Positions 34,838 to 45,422 of a DNA stretch of 64,000 nucleotides are shown here, piece after piece. The notes under the pieces were generated by a model that saw nothing but the letters and a program-made list of their open reading frames with translations, searched no databases and was not told the origin of the DNA. This DNA comes from Sphaerulina vaccinii (lineage: Eukaryota; Ascomycota; Dothideomycetes; Mycosphaerellales; Mycosphaerellaceae): the NCBI GenBank assembly GCA_022570795.1, contig JAKUDP010000014.1:1426001-1490000 (forward strand), written 5' to 3'. The position numbers and the translations under genes were made by a program. Numbering within the stretch: the first letter of the stretch is position 1; every line of letters begins with the position of its first letter.

Positions 34838-35491
34838 GTCGGAAGATTCTGATACTCAAGTCGTGTAATGTATGCCACCGCACAACAGTGAGGAAGCAAG
34901 ATAAAGGGTGTCAGAAGTTCGATGTCGCAAGATGTATCAAGTATATTCGCTCGGCCTGGAGCGACCGGATCGCGGATAGCGAGCAGTACGGGTGCTTTAA
35001 TGCATACCCGCCGAGGCGCGTTGCATTTGACGACATGCTGCGGATCTGTGCTATTGGTTAGCTGCTCATCGTCCTTCAGCCTCCACGATCTTGTTATGAT
35101 ATCGGCAGAATACACTGCAGGCTGCTTGCTCTACCTTGCCGTGTTCAGTCCAGAGATGTAGAGATGGAACCCTTGTTGGTGGGGCTGTTCACTCAACATC
35201 CGAAAGTGATCGTCGGTCAGGATGATTTCGAACGAAATGCCTTGAATGAGCAAAGGATTGGACGTATCTGCATCACGTCTGCATTCTTCTAGGACGATTG
35301 GCCTATCGGTCGTTGCTCGTGAGCATTGCATATCCTTGACTGACAATATCAACATTTACCAAGCTGTGATATCTGCTTATGTTGATCTCTGACGATCAAT
35401 ACTGCCTGTTCCTGCGTACCTCTGTCCACTGAATGCCATGGTAGGACTGTGCAACTCGAGAACACTTAGGATCGTGGCCTTCATAGCGTCG
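34838..35491. other. intergenic region upstream of the esterase
   Basis: A 654 bp spacer between two minus-strand genes. Short frames occur on both strands with no domain support. Confidence 0.45.
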
Positions 35492-38400
35492 TTATTGCTT
35501 TTCATTAAGCATAGCCTGCACACTGTTCCACTTCTGCTTCAAGGCGTCGTAATCTGCTTGTACCTGTGTCGACATGGTTAGTAAACAACACAACTTCTCC
35601 AGAAGCACGATTCGAACTTACCTGAGCATGGGCCATTTTGGTCTGTACCAATTCATGCTCCATCTCGTCCATTTCCTCCTTGATGCCTCGGCTTTCATTT
35701 TGGACTTCAATGTTCCGTGTCATGATACGATCCATCTCCGCCTTCAGTCGTGCCTCGACCTCTGCAGGTTGTTCATCGACCATCTTCTTTAAGTCTTGAA
35801 CCTGTATTTCGAGACCTTCCTTGTCGTCCCGTAGCTGATCGTTTTCCACCTTGAGTGTTACCTAAAGAGAAGGTAGAAAGGTTAGCAAATATCTCTGAGA
35901 ACGCAGGCTGTCCCAGTCAATGTCTCTCCTCAAGCTCGGCAGCCCAGTGAGTGCGAGCTTGGTGAGACACTACTACTTCACTCACCAGTTCCTGAGCTAT
36001 GCTGACGTGGTCCGCATCATGCTTCTGGGCACGCTCCTCGAGCGACTTGATTTTCGCATTTGCTATGCGCAAATTCTCTGCCACTGCTTCTCGCTCACGT
36101 TCTAGACGTTGTAACTCCTCCCATTCTAGGCTGTACGCCTTGAGGGTGTCGTCAGATAACTTGATGCTGCAAGCATCGCGCACCATGTCGTCTGCTCGAT
36201 ACAGCTCTTTGTCGGCACCGCCAGTTACAGAGCCGAAGAAGCCCGAGTCCAATAGGGAGGAAGCAGAAGGAGATTTGTCAATGTAGACGTCGAACAACTT
36301 CTCCTTAAGAAAGTTGGTAAGCTGGCTCATGTCCTAGAATAGGTAGAAGAGTTAGCAAGTATCTCTGGATCGCTCACCTGGCTCTGGCAACGTCTGTGGT
36401 CGAGCTCAGCACCCCAGTGGATGTGAGCTCAGTGAGACATTGTCAACAGCGGACATCTTCTGCGCACACTTACTTTGATGTCCAGTAGAGCTTGACGGTT
36501 GTGCTGTATTAGCACAATACCAAACTTCAGGATTGCGGTGAGGCCCTCGCTCAAGATCAGATCGTAGATCCTTAGCGTGAGCTGGAGTGGGAAACGGTAG
36601 ACAAATAACGTCAGGAACCATTGTGTGGCGTATAGCTGTGGCTCCACGTTTCTTCTCTTCAGATGGCAGTAGACTGCGGGTTCGTATTCTTCCAGTAATC
36701 GTTCAAACTGATACAGTCGGAGATGGAGACCTCTCATGTCTGGTGTGAACATGCTTCGAAGGTCATATTTGCTCATGAGCCTAACCAGGAGTGTGAATGC
36801 CTCTTCCTCTGCCATGTTGAACAGGAGCGGCATAGCGATGAAATTGATGCCCTGAGCATAACCGACGCCCTCGTCGAAGAGTGCATAGGCCTTGCAAACA
36901 CCGAATAGCCCATCTTGTAGGCCAGCCGACTGTGTGTACTTGCTGAAGTAGTAGAAACGTTAGCAGATATCTCTGAATTGGGGGCCTGGGTTTAGCGATA
37001 TATGTCTTTGAGCTCAGCATCTCAGTGATTGTGAGCTCAGTGAGACAGCTGATGCTTTCTGCCTGATACACTTACCTGTAGGATGTCCTCGAGCCCAGGT
37101 CGCGCTTGATAGCCTTCTCCAGCTTGAGCAATGAGGCCGCCTCCCGTTTCTGCTTCTCGGCCATCAGTTTGGATTGGAGCTCCGGAACGTGACTGTCCAT
37201 GGACGTGGGTGGACTGGCAACGCCCGAGGCAGCACTCGTTGAGTGATTCGAATGTTCGCTAGATGCATCCGAGGCCACTCCGTCTTTCTCTGCGCTTGTG
37301 CCATTGGTGCCAACAATCGAGCCCGCCCGCGAGCTCTGAGGCTTATGCTCTGCTTCTGTCCCTCGAGCTTTGAGTATCCGGTATATGTTCTCCAGCTCCT
37401 CGTTCTTACTCTCGGCAAGCACCTGCCATACGACACCACGGATCGCTGGAGGTATGCCTGCTGTGATCGCCACGCTCAGTTCATCGCCGCTGGTTCTCGA
37501 TACTGCGGAAGGCCCCTCGTAGACCACCTGCTGCCACAAGTCCCAATTGACTTCCTTCGGATCTGGAGGAGGACCTGCTGACATCCCTGAAGCTGTGCCT
37601 GGCGGTAGCTTCGAGTCCAGCGTAGGCGACCTGACTCTGCCATTCTCCTTGCGGGGACTCGACGGAGGAGATGCTGCACTATCGCCTGGAGTAGGGACAT
37701 CCGAAGAGACCTCGTCTTTCTCGAGTAGTATGTGTCCATTCATTTCTGGAGTCCCAAACTCTTCCTGCCTTCGTAGACTTGAAAACTGATCCTGTAAGCT
37801 CGGCTTCACGCCATCCTGTCCAGACATGCCGTCGCCATTGCTAGAGGCCATGGAGGCCGCTGTGTTCCTCCGCTCGAAGCCAAATCGTTCTTGTCGAGAA
37901 GCAGGCGGAGATCGTGCAGGCTTCCGGACACTACCCATCCGCCCCAGTAATGCGCCAAATCCGCTGGAGGCTTTTCGTGCAAAGCTGGGTGGCGCTGGTG
38001 GTGATGCCACGCGATCGACGGACCCACGCGACTCGAGATTGTGTCTCCGTTCGGTGGTGGAGGGAGGTGGTAGTACGGGTAGCGAAACGTCCCCAGAGAG
38101 ACCGTGCGTGATTCGAACAGGAGATCCTGGCCGTGACGATGTGGACTGTGACTGTTTCCTGGGAGAGATGCTGCCTTCTTCCTCCTGCTCCTCCTTCATG
38201 TGATCATCTCCATTGATCACCTTGGCGTCGTCTGCAGCACCCTCCTTCACATCTACCTCCACCTCTTGTGACATGGGCCGCGGGGTTGATGTAGCATCCT
38301 CGAAAGTGTCGGTGTCGTTGTTCTCGTCGTCGGCTTCCTTCAGACGCATTTCCGAGGCCATGTCGGCCACGGACGTTACACGAATGGAGATGCCAGTGCT

Positions 38401-38598
38401 TTTGCGATTGCCTCGAGTCGATCGCTCTGTTTTGCCAGGCCGAAGTGATTTGCGTCGATCAGGAATGCCGGGAGCTTGGTTGCGCACTCGTTCTGGAGAT
38501 GGAGTTGATGTACCTGTACCATCGATCGAGCTCTCTGAATGTTCCACCGAAGCCACAACTGCCTCTTCCACTTCCACTTCTGCCGTAGCTGCCGGCAT
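35492..38598 (-). CDS. GYP5: TBC-domain Rab GTPase-activating protein, Gyp5 type
   Basis: Five exons (37076-38598, 36474-36942, 35986-36333, 35622-35861, 35492-35563) give 883 residues. The N-terminal 400 residues are disordered, Ser/Pro/Glu-rich. The TBC domain starts at IPPAIRGVVWQVL, is interrupted by a Ser-rich insertion, then shows the Arg-finger motif IKRDLGSRTSY and the Gln-finger motif GYAQGINF. A long C-terminal coiled coil follows (EWEELQRLEREREAVAENL and beyond). Gyp5 activates GTP hydrolysis by Sec4/Ypt1-type Rabs at sites of polarised secretion. Three of its four introns are 124-140 bp and related to one another (listed separately); the fourth, 58 bp at 35564-35621, is ordinary. 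ATG 38598 is the first Met in the open frame. Confidence 0.92.
35862..35985 (-). repeat. introner-like intron, copy A (124 bp)
   Basis: Third intron of the Gyp5-type gene. On the minus strand it contains TGTCTCAC near its start and CAGAGATATTTGCTAAC near its end, both shared with copies B and C. An inverted repeat, CAAGCTCG/CGAGCTTG at 35931-35938 and 35954-35961, encloses a 15 nt loop; an outer pair TGTCTC/GAGACA lies at 35921-35926 and 35964-35969. It is the most diverged copy but keeps both stems by paired changes. Confidence 0.8.
36334..36473 (-). repeat. introner-like intron, copy B (140 bp)
   Basis: Second intron of the Gyp5-type gene, with GTAAGT donor and TTCTAG acceptor. It shares TGTCTCACTGAGCTCACA and the branch-site block CAGAGATACTTGCTAAC with copy C. 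The inner stem is at 36401-36408 and 36424-36431 around a 15 nt loop, with one G-U pair; the outer stem AATGTCT/AGACGTT is at 36389-36395 and 36435-36441. Confidence 0.85.
36943..37075 (-). repeat. introner-like intron, copy C (133 bp)
   Basis: First intron of the Gyp5-type gene, with GTAAGT donor and CTTCAG acceptor. It lies inside the TBC domain, right after the Arg-finger motif. It carries the same blocks as copy B. The inner stem pairs two TGAGCTCA copies (37009-37016 and 37032-37039) around a 15 nt loop, with an outer TGTCT/AGACA pair at 37003-37007 and 37043-37047. Confidence 0.85.
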
Positions 38599-39373
38599 GC
38601 TCCTTCCTACTGCCTTTATTGCAAACCACTTCTTCTGATCAATGTGACTTGATCGTAGAGACACGCGAAACGGCAAAGCTGTGCCTATATACCTACCTAC
38701 ACTACTTACGAGGATGCCAGGGGCCACTGCAAACACAGGAGCCTCTGCATACTGGGGTCTCCTGGGCTATAAACACACTACGATGCGATGGCGGCTGACG
38801 CAGCCTGCCAACTGCCAACCTGCTTCCGCCTTGTCATGAGCTTGGTGTGGGTTGTTGTTCGATGATCGAGTCAGCAGTGGCAGGGCAATGCAACGCTGAC
38901 AATCATCACCGCCATCCCTCAGCAGGACAACCACGAGTGAGAGGATGTATCAGCATTGTTGACATCCCATCAGCCACAACAAAGCTCTCGCTAGTCTAGC
39001 AGATTGACCAAAATAGCACAGATCGTGAACCTGCATTCAATCGGCTCCACCGCGTGTGAATGACCCTGGCCTGGCGACTGGAGACCGGCGAAACACTGTC
39101 CTTTGAATTTCTTTCCCTGAGATTCGTGTCTCTGCTCCAGACCAGCTCGACACTCAATAATGACAACCTCACATTCACGAACTGCACCCAGCCTTGTCAG
39201 ATATGCCATCACTGACCTGCCACCCTGTTGATCTGTTAACCTGAAGAGTTCATATTATTCTGGTTCTTGTGCCTGCCAAGGTAAAACCAAACATCGAGCA
39301 TGCCAACCACTCCACCTTGATCAAGAAGTTATGACACCCCACATTCGAACAACATCCTCTTCAATCACCAACA
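38599..39373. other. divergent promoter region, Gyp5 / palC
   Basis: A 775 bp spacer between divergently transcribed genes. Two hexamers fit the PacC consensus GCCARG (38716-38721 and 39275-39280), the second about 100 bp before the palC start. PacC is the output of the pathway in which PalC works. Hexamers occur often by chance, so this is a weak hint. Confidence 0.4.
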
Positions 39374-40807
39374 ATGCCGTTCCCATTCACACTGCCCACT
39401 ACAAGCTCAGCACTGTTGTCAGACTACTTTGACAGCGTGACACACCCTTCGCTCCCGCTGACAGCTACCACCAAACGCAGCGTGCTCAAAGATATCTTGA
39501 AGAAACACAAACGCCTCTCGCCTCAGGAGAAGGTCATTGCCCTTCCAGCTGTACAGAATGCCGTCAAGGACTACCTGCCGTACTTGCTCGCACTCAATGC
39601 TGGCTCAGGATACCGTGACCTAGGACCTGAGAAGCTGGACGTGGAGATCAAACAAGTTTTGGTGGTCGAATGGCGCAGCACACTTTCAGCGAGTCTACCA
39701 GGACGCGAGAATGCTCGGCCGAAGTTGACAGGGTTACATCACGAAATCGTATTCACGCTTTCCACACTCGCATATACGCACTCGCTATTGGCTAGATCAC
39801 AATTGAGATCGCTGTACGGCACGGATGTGCTGAGCCAAGATCAAAGAACTGCTGCTATTGCCGCCGCGATGAAGCATCTTATGGAAGCGCATGCCATTCA
39901 TACTTATCTACTGTCTCTGCCATCCATCGCCGCTGCACGAGACGCACCCGTCGATATTCACCCTTCGACGATATCAGCTCTAGCATCCTTGGCATTAGCA
40001 GAAGCCACCATTATCGTCGTGGGCAAAGACGATCCATACACAGCCGCAGTATCGGACGTCAGGAACGAAGAAAACAAAGACTGGATGTTCAAGGCACCCT
40101 CGATACCCAAAGTGCGTGCTCATCTGTATGCTCGGTTCTGTCTTGCCGCAGCAGAGCATGCCGCTAGTGCCAGCAGCCTATTAGCCCGTAGTGGTGGTGC
40201 AAGAATTGATGAAGATCTAGTCAAGTACGCCAACGATTTGCGAAGGACGGCCAGAGGCAAAGCTGCACGCTTCCTTGCTATCGACGCCGAGCTATCAGCA
40301 AAGACTGGAGAGGGCCTGGCCTGGCTCAAAGGCGCTCGAAAAGAGCTCGGTCTTGCTGTCGAGCTCGAAGATGGCAAGCGACGAGGCTTCAAAGGTCTCA
40401 AACAGAGTTGGCAAGAACGGCGCGAAGATCGCAAAGTCGAGAAGGGTGGAGAGTGGGGCATGGACGCCGGTCGTTTCGAGGAGGCGCGCGTGGTGGAGAT
40501 GCTTGAGGCCAAATGGGACAAGGAGAACAGCACCATCAATGTTCAGCTCGTGCCGCCTCCTGAGCCGCTGCTCGCCAACATGCCTTCCGGAAGAGAATAT
40601 CACACACCGCAGCCATACCAGCCGCCGACACTGGATACAGATGTCCTTATACAAATGCGGGCGCCGCCAGAGCCAGAGGAAGAGGCTTTCAGAGGTGTGG
40701 AAGCAGATAGTGGTGATGAGGAAGTGTTTAATGCTCCTCCAGTCGGAGCTTTTCCAGGCACTGGTGGCGAATATGGACGCAGCGCTACTAGCAATAGCTA
40801 CTACTAA
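39374..40807 (+). CDS. palC: PalC, BRO1-domain protein of the pH-response pathway
   Basis: A single exon of 477 residues beginning MPFPFTLPTTSSALLSDYF, the typical PalC start. An all-helical BRO1 domain covers about residues 1-400; recognisable parts are LTGLHHEIVFTLSTLAYTHSLLARSQL and KVRAHLYARFCLAAAEHAASA. The C-terminal 70 residues are Pro/Glu-rich and disordered. In Aspergillus, PalC binds the ESCRT-III subunit Vps32 and helps assemble the ambient alkaline pH signalling complex (PalH, PalF, PalA, PalB) that leads to PacC processing. Length agrees with the family. The start codon is the first Met after a pyrimidine-rich leader. Confidence 0.93.
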   Translation: MPFPFTLPTTSSALLSDYFDSVTHPSLPLTATTKRSVLKDILKKHKRLSPQEKVIALPAVQNAVKDYLPYLLALNAGSGYRDLGPEKLDVEIKQVLVVEWRSTLSASLPGRENARPKLTGLHHEIVFTLSTLAYTHSLLARSQLRSLYGTDVLSQDQRTAAIAAAMKHLMEAHAIHTYLLSLPSIAAARDAPVDIHPSTISALASLALAEATIIVVGKDDPYTAAVSDVRNEENKDWMFKAPSIPKVRAHLYARFCLAAAEHAASASSLLARSGGARIDEDLVKYANDLRRTARGKAARFLAIDAELSAKTGEGLAWLKGARKELGLAVELEDGKRRGFKGLKQSWQERREDRKVEKGGEWGMDAGRFEEARVVEMLEAKWDKENSTINVQLVPPPEPLLANMPSGREYHTPQPYQPPTLDTDVLIQMRAPPEPEEEAFRGVEADSGDEEVFNAPPVGAFPGTGGEYGRSATSNSYY

Positions 40808-41529
40808 TGACCAGAGCGGCTTTCTCTGCCTAGCAGAGGCAGGTGTCAGCGACCATAACGCACAATTTGAGCCACATAGGTCCATAACGATTGTGCTGGA
40901 GGCCTATCTACGACTAGATCCACAGCTCGGCGAACGTTCCAAACGACTGCAATTCCCGCCATGGTACAACTGGGTGACCACATGACAGCGACGAGAAGCT
41001 GAGGTTCCGTCCACTTGATGCACGACATTTCGCTATCAGAATCTGGAGTGTTATGCTCATGCAAATGCCAGGTGCCTATTGCTATGAGAACTGCTGCGCA
41101 GCTCCATCTTAGCCTGATCGTGTTGTGAAGGCTCCAACACCACTGCCATACGCTTGGTTCGATGACACACTTCCAGTTCGTTCTGTAGAAGCAAAGCGTG
41201 ACGAACAGACGACTTCGTACATCGTCCATTGATGACCATTGCCACCAAACACAACGGATGACACGGCGGAAACGGATGACAGCCGCGTCTGCGGAACTGT
41301 CCCCACGGTCACCACAACACATCTGTGGAGAGAGCTACCGCTGACCTCAGTCAAGGGTCAGATACATATATACATGTAGCTCCCCCAATCGTGAGTTCCT
41401 CACTCTACATCGTAATCTGCTCATTCTAGAACATAACACACTCAGTCTTGCGACCAACGTGTGCCAGCTATCTACATACCTCCCTCTTGGCTTCACTTGT
41501 ATAGCCGACGTAACACTTACCTGCTCGCA
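40808..41529. other. intergenic region between palC and the oxygenase
   Basis: About 720 bp with short frames only. It presumably contains the palC terminator and the oxygenase promoter. Confidence 0.5.
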
Positions 41530-43066
41530 ATGCCTCACAAAGAACAGCATACCGAATTCGTGCCTTCAGACTATCCGCCGTTCCCGAATGATCTGAAGAC
41601 GATTGAACTCAAGACGATCTCCCTGCAGAAGATTCAAGATGCAGATGCCGCTGAACAAGACCGCATGTTTGAAGCGTGCAAGTCTTGGGGCTTCTTCTAT
41701 CTCGACCTCAGCCAATCTGAGCAAGGAGAAACAATAGCCCAAGGCGCTGAAGATGTTGCACGAGTCGCTGAAAGCGTGATGGCTCTTCCACTCGAGGAGA
41801 AACACAAGTACCCGTTCGCGAATGGCGATATCTTTGGGTGAGTGGGCGTTAACATAGAACATGAGTACGTATTGACTCGACTCCAGATATAAGAAGGTCG
41901 GGCAAACCAAAGTAGACAAGGTAAGACCTTCTCCATGGTACTTGTCACTCGCGCCTCTTGAGTGTAGATGGGAACGACAAGCATAGTATGACACAAGCTG
42001 ACAATGCCCCAGAACAGCACACCCGACACTGCAGAGTTCTTCAACGTATCGAAGAATGATATGATCCTACCCAATGCCGAAATGAGAAGACAATGGCCAA
42101 GCGTCATACTCGAAAACAAGCCTCTCCTCAAGACGTATGCTACCACCGCACATTCGGTCGGTCTTCAAATTCTGGGCATTTTAGCAACGAAGCTCGGTAT
42201 CGACCCCGAAGAGATCTACCAACGCCACAAGATTGAGAAACTGGCTGGTGATCATATTCGTATGACTAGAGGACCGCCACGGAAGACTGCAGAGATGCCA
42301 GAGATTCAGACGCCTTCACATACTGGTGAGTCTTCAAAGCTGTAACAGCATAGCTCTTTGAACATCTGCTAACCATGCCATTCACATGCAGATTTTGGTA
42401 AGAAAACGCTGCCTCCCAAGTTTCGAGCTGACCACCAATCATGTCTGACTTGATCTGCAGGTACCATAACCATTCTAATGAACTGGCTCGGTGGCCTCCA
42501 AGTCTATGGCTCTCCCAATCGTGTACTCGGCAATCTCGACTTCGCAGACGATAACAGTGGGGAGTGGCTTTGGGTGAAGCCAAAGAAAGGCTGCGCGATA
42601 GTCAATCTTGGAGATGCTGCTGTGAAGTTCACCAATGGAGTTCTATGTTCTGGACGACATCGTGTCATTCCAGCTCCGGGAGAACAAGGCAAATGGCCAC
42701 GTAAGTTTTCAACCCAATCTGATCGTGTGTCGGTCGGTGGTTGTGCTAACAGATGCTATCTCTTGCAGGTTATAGCATTGTAAGTACTATTAGGCTGCAG
42801 GATCTCCATTGTTTCAGTGTTCCACGAAGCTCAAGCTTAGCAAAGTGACAAGCTCGGAAGGGACATTGCTGAGGCAGATCGTGTTTACGGAGACATCTAC
42901 TAAGGATATCTAGGTCTACTTCGTCCGTCCAATCGATGACTGCAAGCTCAAGACTCTCAAGGGAGCCGGTGTCCCGGAGGCTGGTGATGAGGATGAAGAG
43001 GGTACCAACGCGAAGGAATGGATCTACCTGCAGTCACAGCGGCTCGCGAAAGGTGGCGGTGACTAG
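41530..43066 (+). CDS. 2-oxoglutarate/Fe(II)-dependent oxygenase, isopenicillin-N-synthase-like
   Basis: Seven exons: 41530-41837, 41887-41920, 42013-42325, 42392-42397 (6 nt), 42461-42700, 42769-42779 (11 nt) and 42914-43066, encoding 354 residues. The N-terminal DIOX_N domain shows ACKSWGFFYLDL and EEKHKYPF. The iron-binding triad is the His-Thr-Asp reconstructed as HTDFGTITIL and a distal His in LCSGRHRV; the 2OG-binding Arg-x-Ser is RYSI, followed by VYFVRP. Enzymes of this family oxidise diverse small molecules, and the substrate here is unknown. The metal-binding Asp codon is split by the intron before the 6 nt exon, and the Arg of RYSI is split by the intron before the 11 nt exon; both tiny exons are needed for frame and activity. 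Introns are 49-134 bp; the last is unusually long. Confidence 0.85.
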
Positions 43067-43385
43067 AAGTGCACATGGAGTAACAAGTTGGGAGGATGGC
43101 GCATGTATTCGTAAAGGTTGGTTAGTTCTTGACAATCATTCGAATGAATTATGTGTTGTGCAGCTCTTCATCGCCTCCCAACACTCTAGTATACATGTTA
43201 CGAGTACGCCGTAAATCATTAATTGCAATCGTCCGGACATGCAGTGTCATTTGAAGTCATTCCCATGCGCCTGTACCCAAGGCGGATCGATGCTAACAGC
43301 GTAACATATACCTGCAGCCATGTCCCTACTAGCTGCATCCTGTGCGCATGAATCGAAGAGCAAGTCCGTGTCCTGTTCGGGCAGC
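43067..43385. other. convergent intergenic region
   Basis: A 319 bp spacer between the 3' ends of the oxygenase and the kinase; nothing coding recognised. Confidence 0.45.
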
Positions 43386-45422
43386 TCAAAACATTGTGCC
43401 AAAGTTCTCGTTGATCTCCGCCAGCGGCTTGCGCGGGCTGCTTGGTTGTCCATTGTCGTCTGTGGCAGGCTTACGATGTCTGTCATGTGTCAGTGAACCC
43501 TACAATATCGCCTCTTAGGAATGTAAAGCGTACCTGAAAGTGAATCCAACGAACAACGAACGGTCCATCTGACCGCCTCGATCTGCCATGCGTTCCAAAG
43601 CTTCTTGCTTCTCAAGCACCTCCTTGTACTTGGCCATGTCTTTCTCGCTGCCGAAGTCATCAAAGTAGCCTGCATCAGTGTCCGAGTCAAGCTCTGGCAC
43701 AAATGGTGCACGCTCTTGTCGCAAGCGATCCCAGGCCACTTCGCGGAAGTAGTCGTGATTCTGTACCTGCTTGATTCCACGAAGTCTGTTCTGCTTTCCC
43801 GTAATGAGTCTCGTGATGAGGTCCCAGGTACGCCGCGACAGAAAGTAGTTTGGGTCTTCGTACTCTGGCTTCCTCAACACGTGCTGCCAGCGCTTCAGGT
43901 TCTGCCACGTCTCGTCGACCGATGCACCAGCAAAGGGTGGATATCCGGCAAGAGCCTCGAAGAGCATGCAACCCAGGGACCAGTAATCAACGGTGGAGTC
44001 GTACTCGTCCCCCTTCAACACTTCTGGAGCCATGTAGTCAGGCGAACCGACAATCGACTTGGCATAGTTGACATCGCGCTCACGTAGCGATCGATAGCCT
44101 TCACGACGTTCTTTCAGAGATCGCTCCTCCATCGGTCTGCCGAATGGTATCGCATGAGCTGGTATGTTGCCTGCCTCCTCAAGTCGCACTCGCATGCTTT
44201 CAATCTTGGCTGGTGCTAGGAAACCAGCAGCGAGACCGAAATCTGTGAGCTTCACGTGCCCGGTCCCATCAATGAGGAAGTTCTCGGGCTTCAGGTCGCG
44301 ATGGATGTATCCAAGCTGATGAAGGGCATCCACACAAAGGAACATTTCGGAAATGTAAAAGCGAGCATGACGGTTGTGCAGTACGCCCGTGTTGTTGAGG
44401 AGAGTCCGGAAGTCGCCACCTGGTACATACTCCATGGCCAGATAGATGCTGGTATCATCTTGGAACGAGTAGAGCAGGCGAGTCAGCCACTCGCTCTTTG
44501 CATTGGTGAGAATGTCACGCTCGGTGAGCACATGCCGCACTTCGTCCAGCTTGAAGAGCAGCTTCTTGCTCATGACCTTCAATGCACAGATTTCGCGGGT
44601 GTCCTTCTTCGACGCGAGATATACCTGTCCATAGCCACCCTGGCCAATTTGTGTCAAGATCTGAAAGTCGCCGTGGCGTAATCGCGTTCTGCGCTGGCGG
44701 AGGTTTGCACGTTCGTGGCCAAGGTACTGCTTCCATAGCACGTCGTAGCTGTCAGCGTCTGCCGCAGGATCAGATGGCGCTGGAGGAGGGTTGTGGGCTT
44801 TGAATGTCTGTAGACGCTTCTGGCGGTTGTGGACATACGACAGCAAATCGTAGTAGTAGTCGAGGAAGTATAGCTGCGTGACATTGGCCAGTCTCTTAAC
44901 GCTTGGCTTCTGCAACTTCTCATAATCTTCAGCCGTGAGACCTCCAGCAATAGCCTTGCTTGCACGACTCGGCGAAGGATCATCGCGTTGTCGATATGGC
45001 TCCTGTCTGCTAGCAGCTGCCTGATTGACATAGCTCTGCGTCTGTTGAAGCTGCGGACGATGCGTTGGTGGCGTATTCTCTTTGCCCGTCTTGCGCGGAG
45101 GACTGCCCGGTGCACCTGCCTTTGCATCGCCAACTAATGAGTCTGCATACTGCTGCTGTTGCTGGTGGTTGAGATTGAGATGCTGTGGCTGTCCCTGCGT
45201 GGGCAGCAACTTCATGGCATTCTGGAACACATGCGGCAGGTCGAAGGCGCCCGGTGGCAGCTTGTTCTTGCTTGGACTGCCAGTGGGCGTCTGTACGGGC
45301 GAGATGAAGGCCTCGTTGGAGTCGTCATGGTGGTCATTGTTGATTCTATCGTTGGTCATGCGTGTGTGGAGGGGCGGTGGTGGTGTGGGCAGCGCGAAGT
45401 CGAGCGTGGAGGGCGCCATCAT
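43386..45422 (-). CDS. NDR-family protein kinase of the Dbf2/Sid2 type
   Basis: Exons 43534-45422 and 43386-43479 give 660 residues (659 from the second Met). A Gln/Pro-rich N-terminus (to about 165) precedes the Mob1-binding segment around VTQLYFLDYYYDLLSYVHNR. Kinase motifs follow: IGQGGYGQVYLA, ALKVMSKK, HRDLKPENFLID, DFGLAAGF, the NDR-type insert, GSPDYMAPEVL and DYWSLGCMLFE. The chain ends with the AGC hydrophobic motif FVGFTFRHRKP and a Pro/Ser-rich tail added by the second exon. Dbf2/Sid2 (SidB in Aspergillus) drives mitotic exit and septation with Mob1. The 54 bp intron interrupts the hydrophobic motif, so reading through it would destroy the regulatory tail. Confidence 0.93.

Noticed and set aside
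38716..39280. PacC-driven regulation of palC
   Set aside because: Two GCCARG hexamers in 775 bp are close to chance expectation, so this is only mentioned as a weak hint in the spacer entry.
40275..40985. 236-codon frame overlapping the end of palC
   Set aside because: It is a shadow in another frame of the clearly coding palC sequence.
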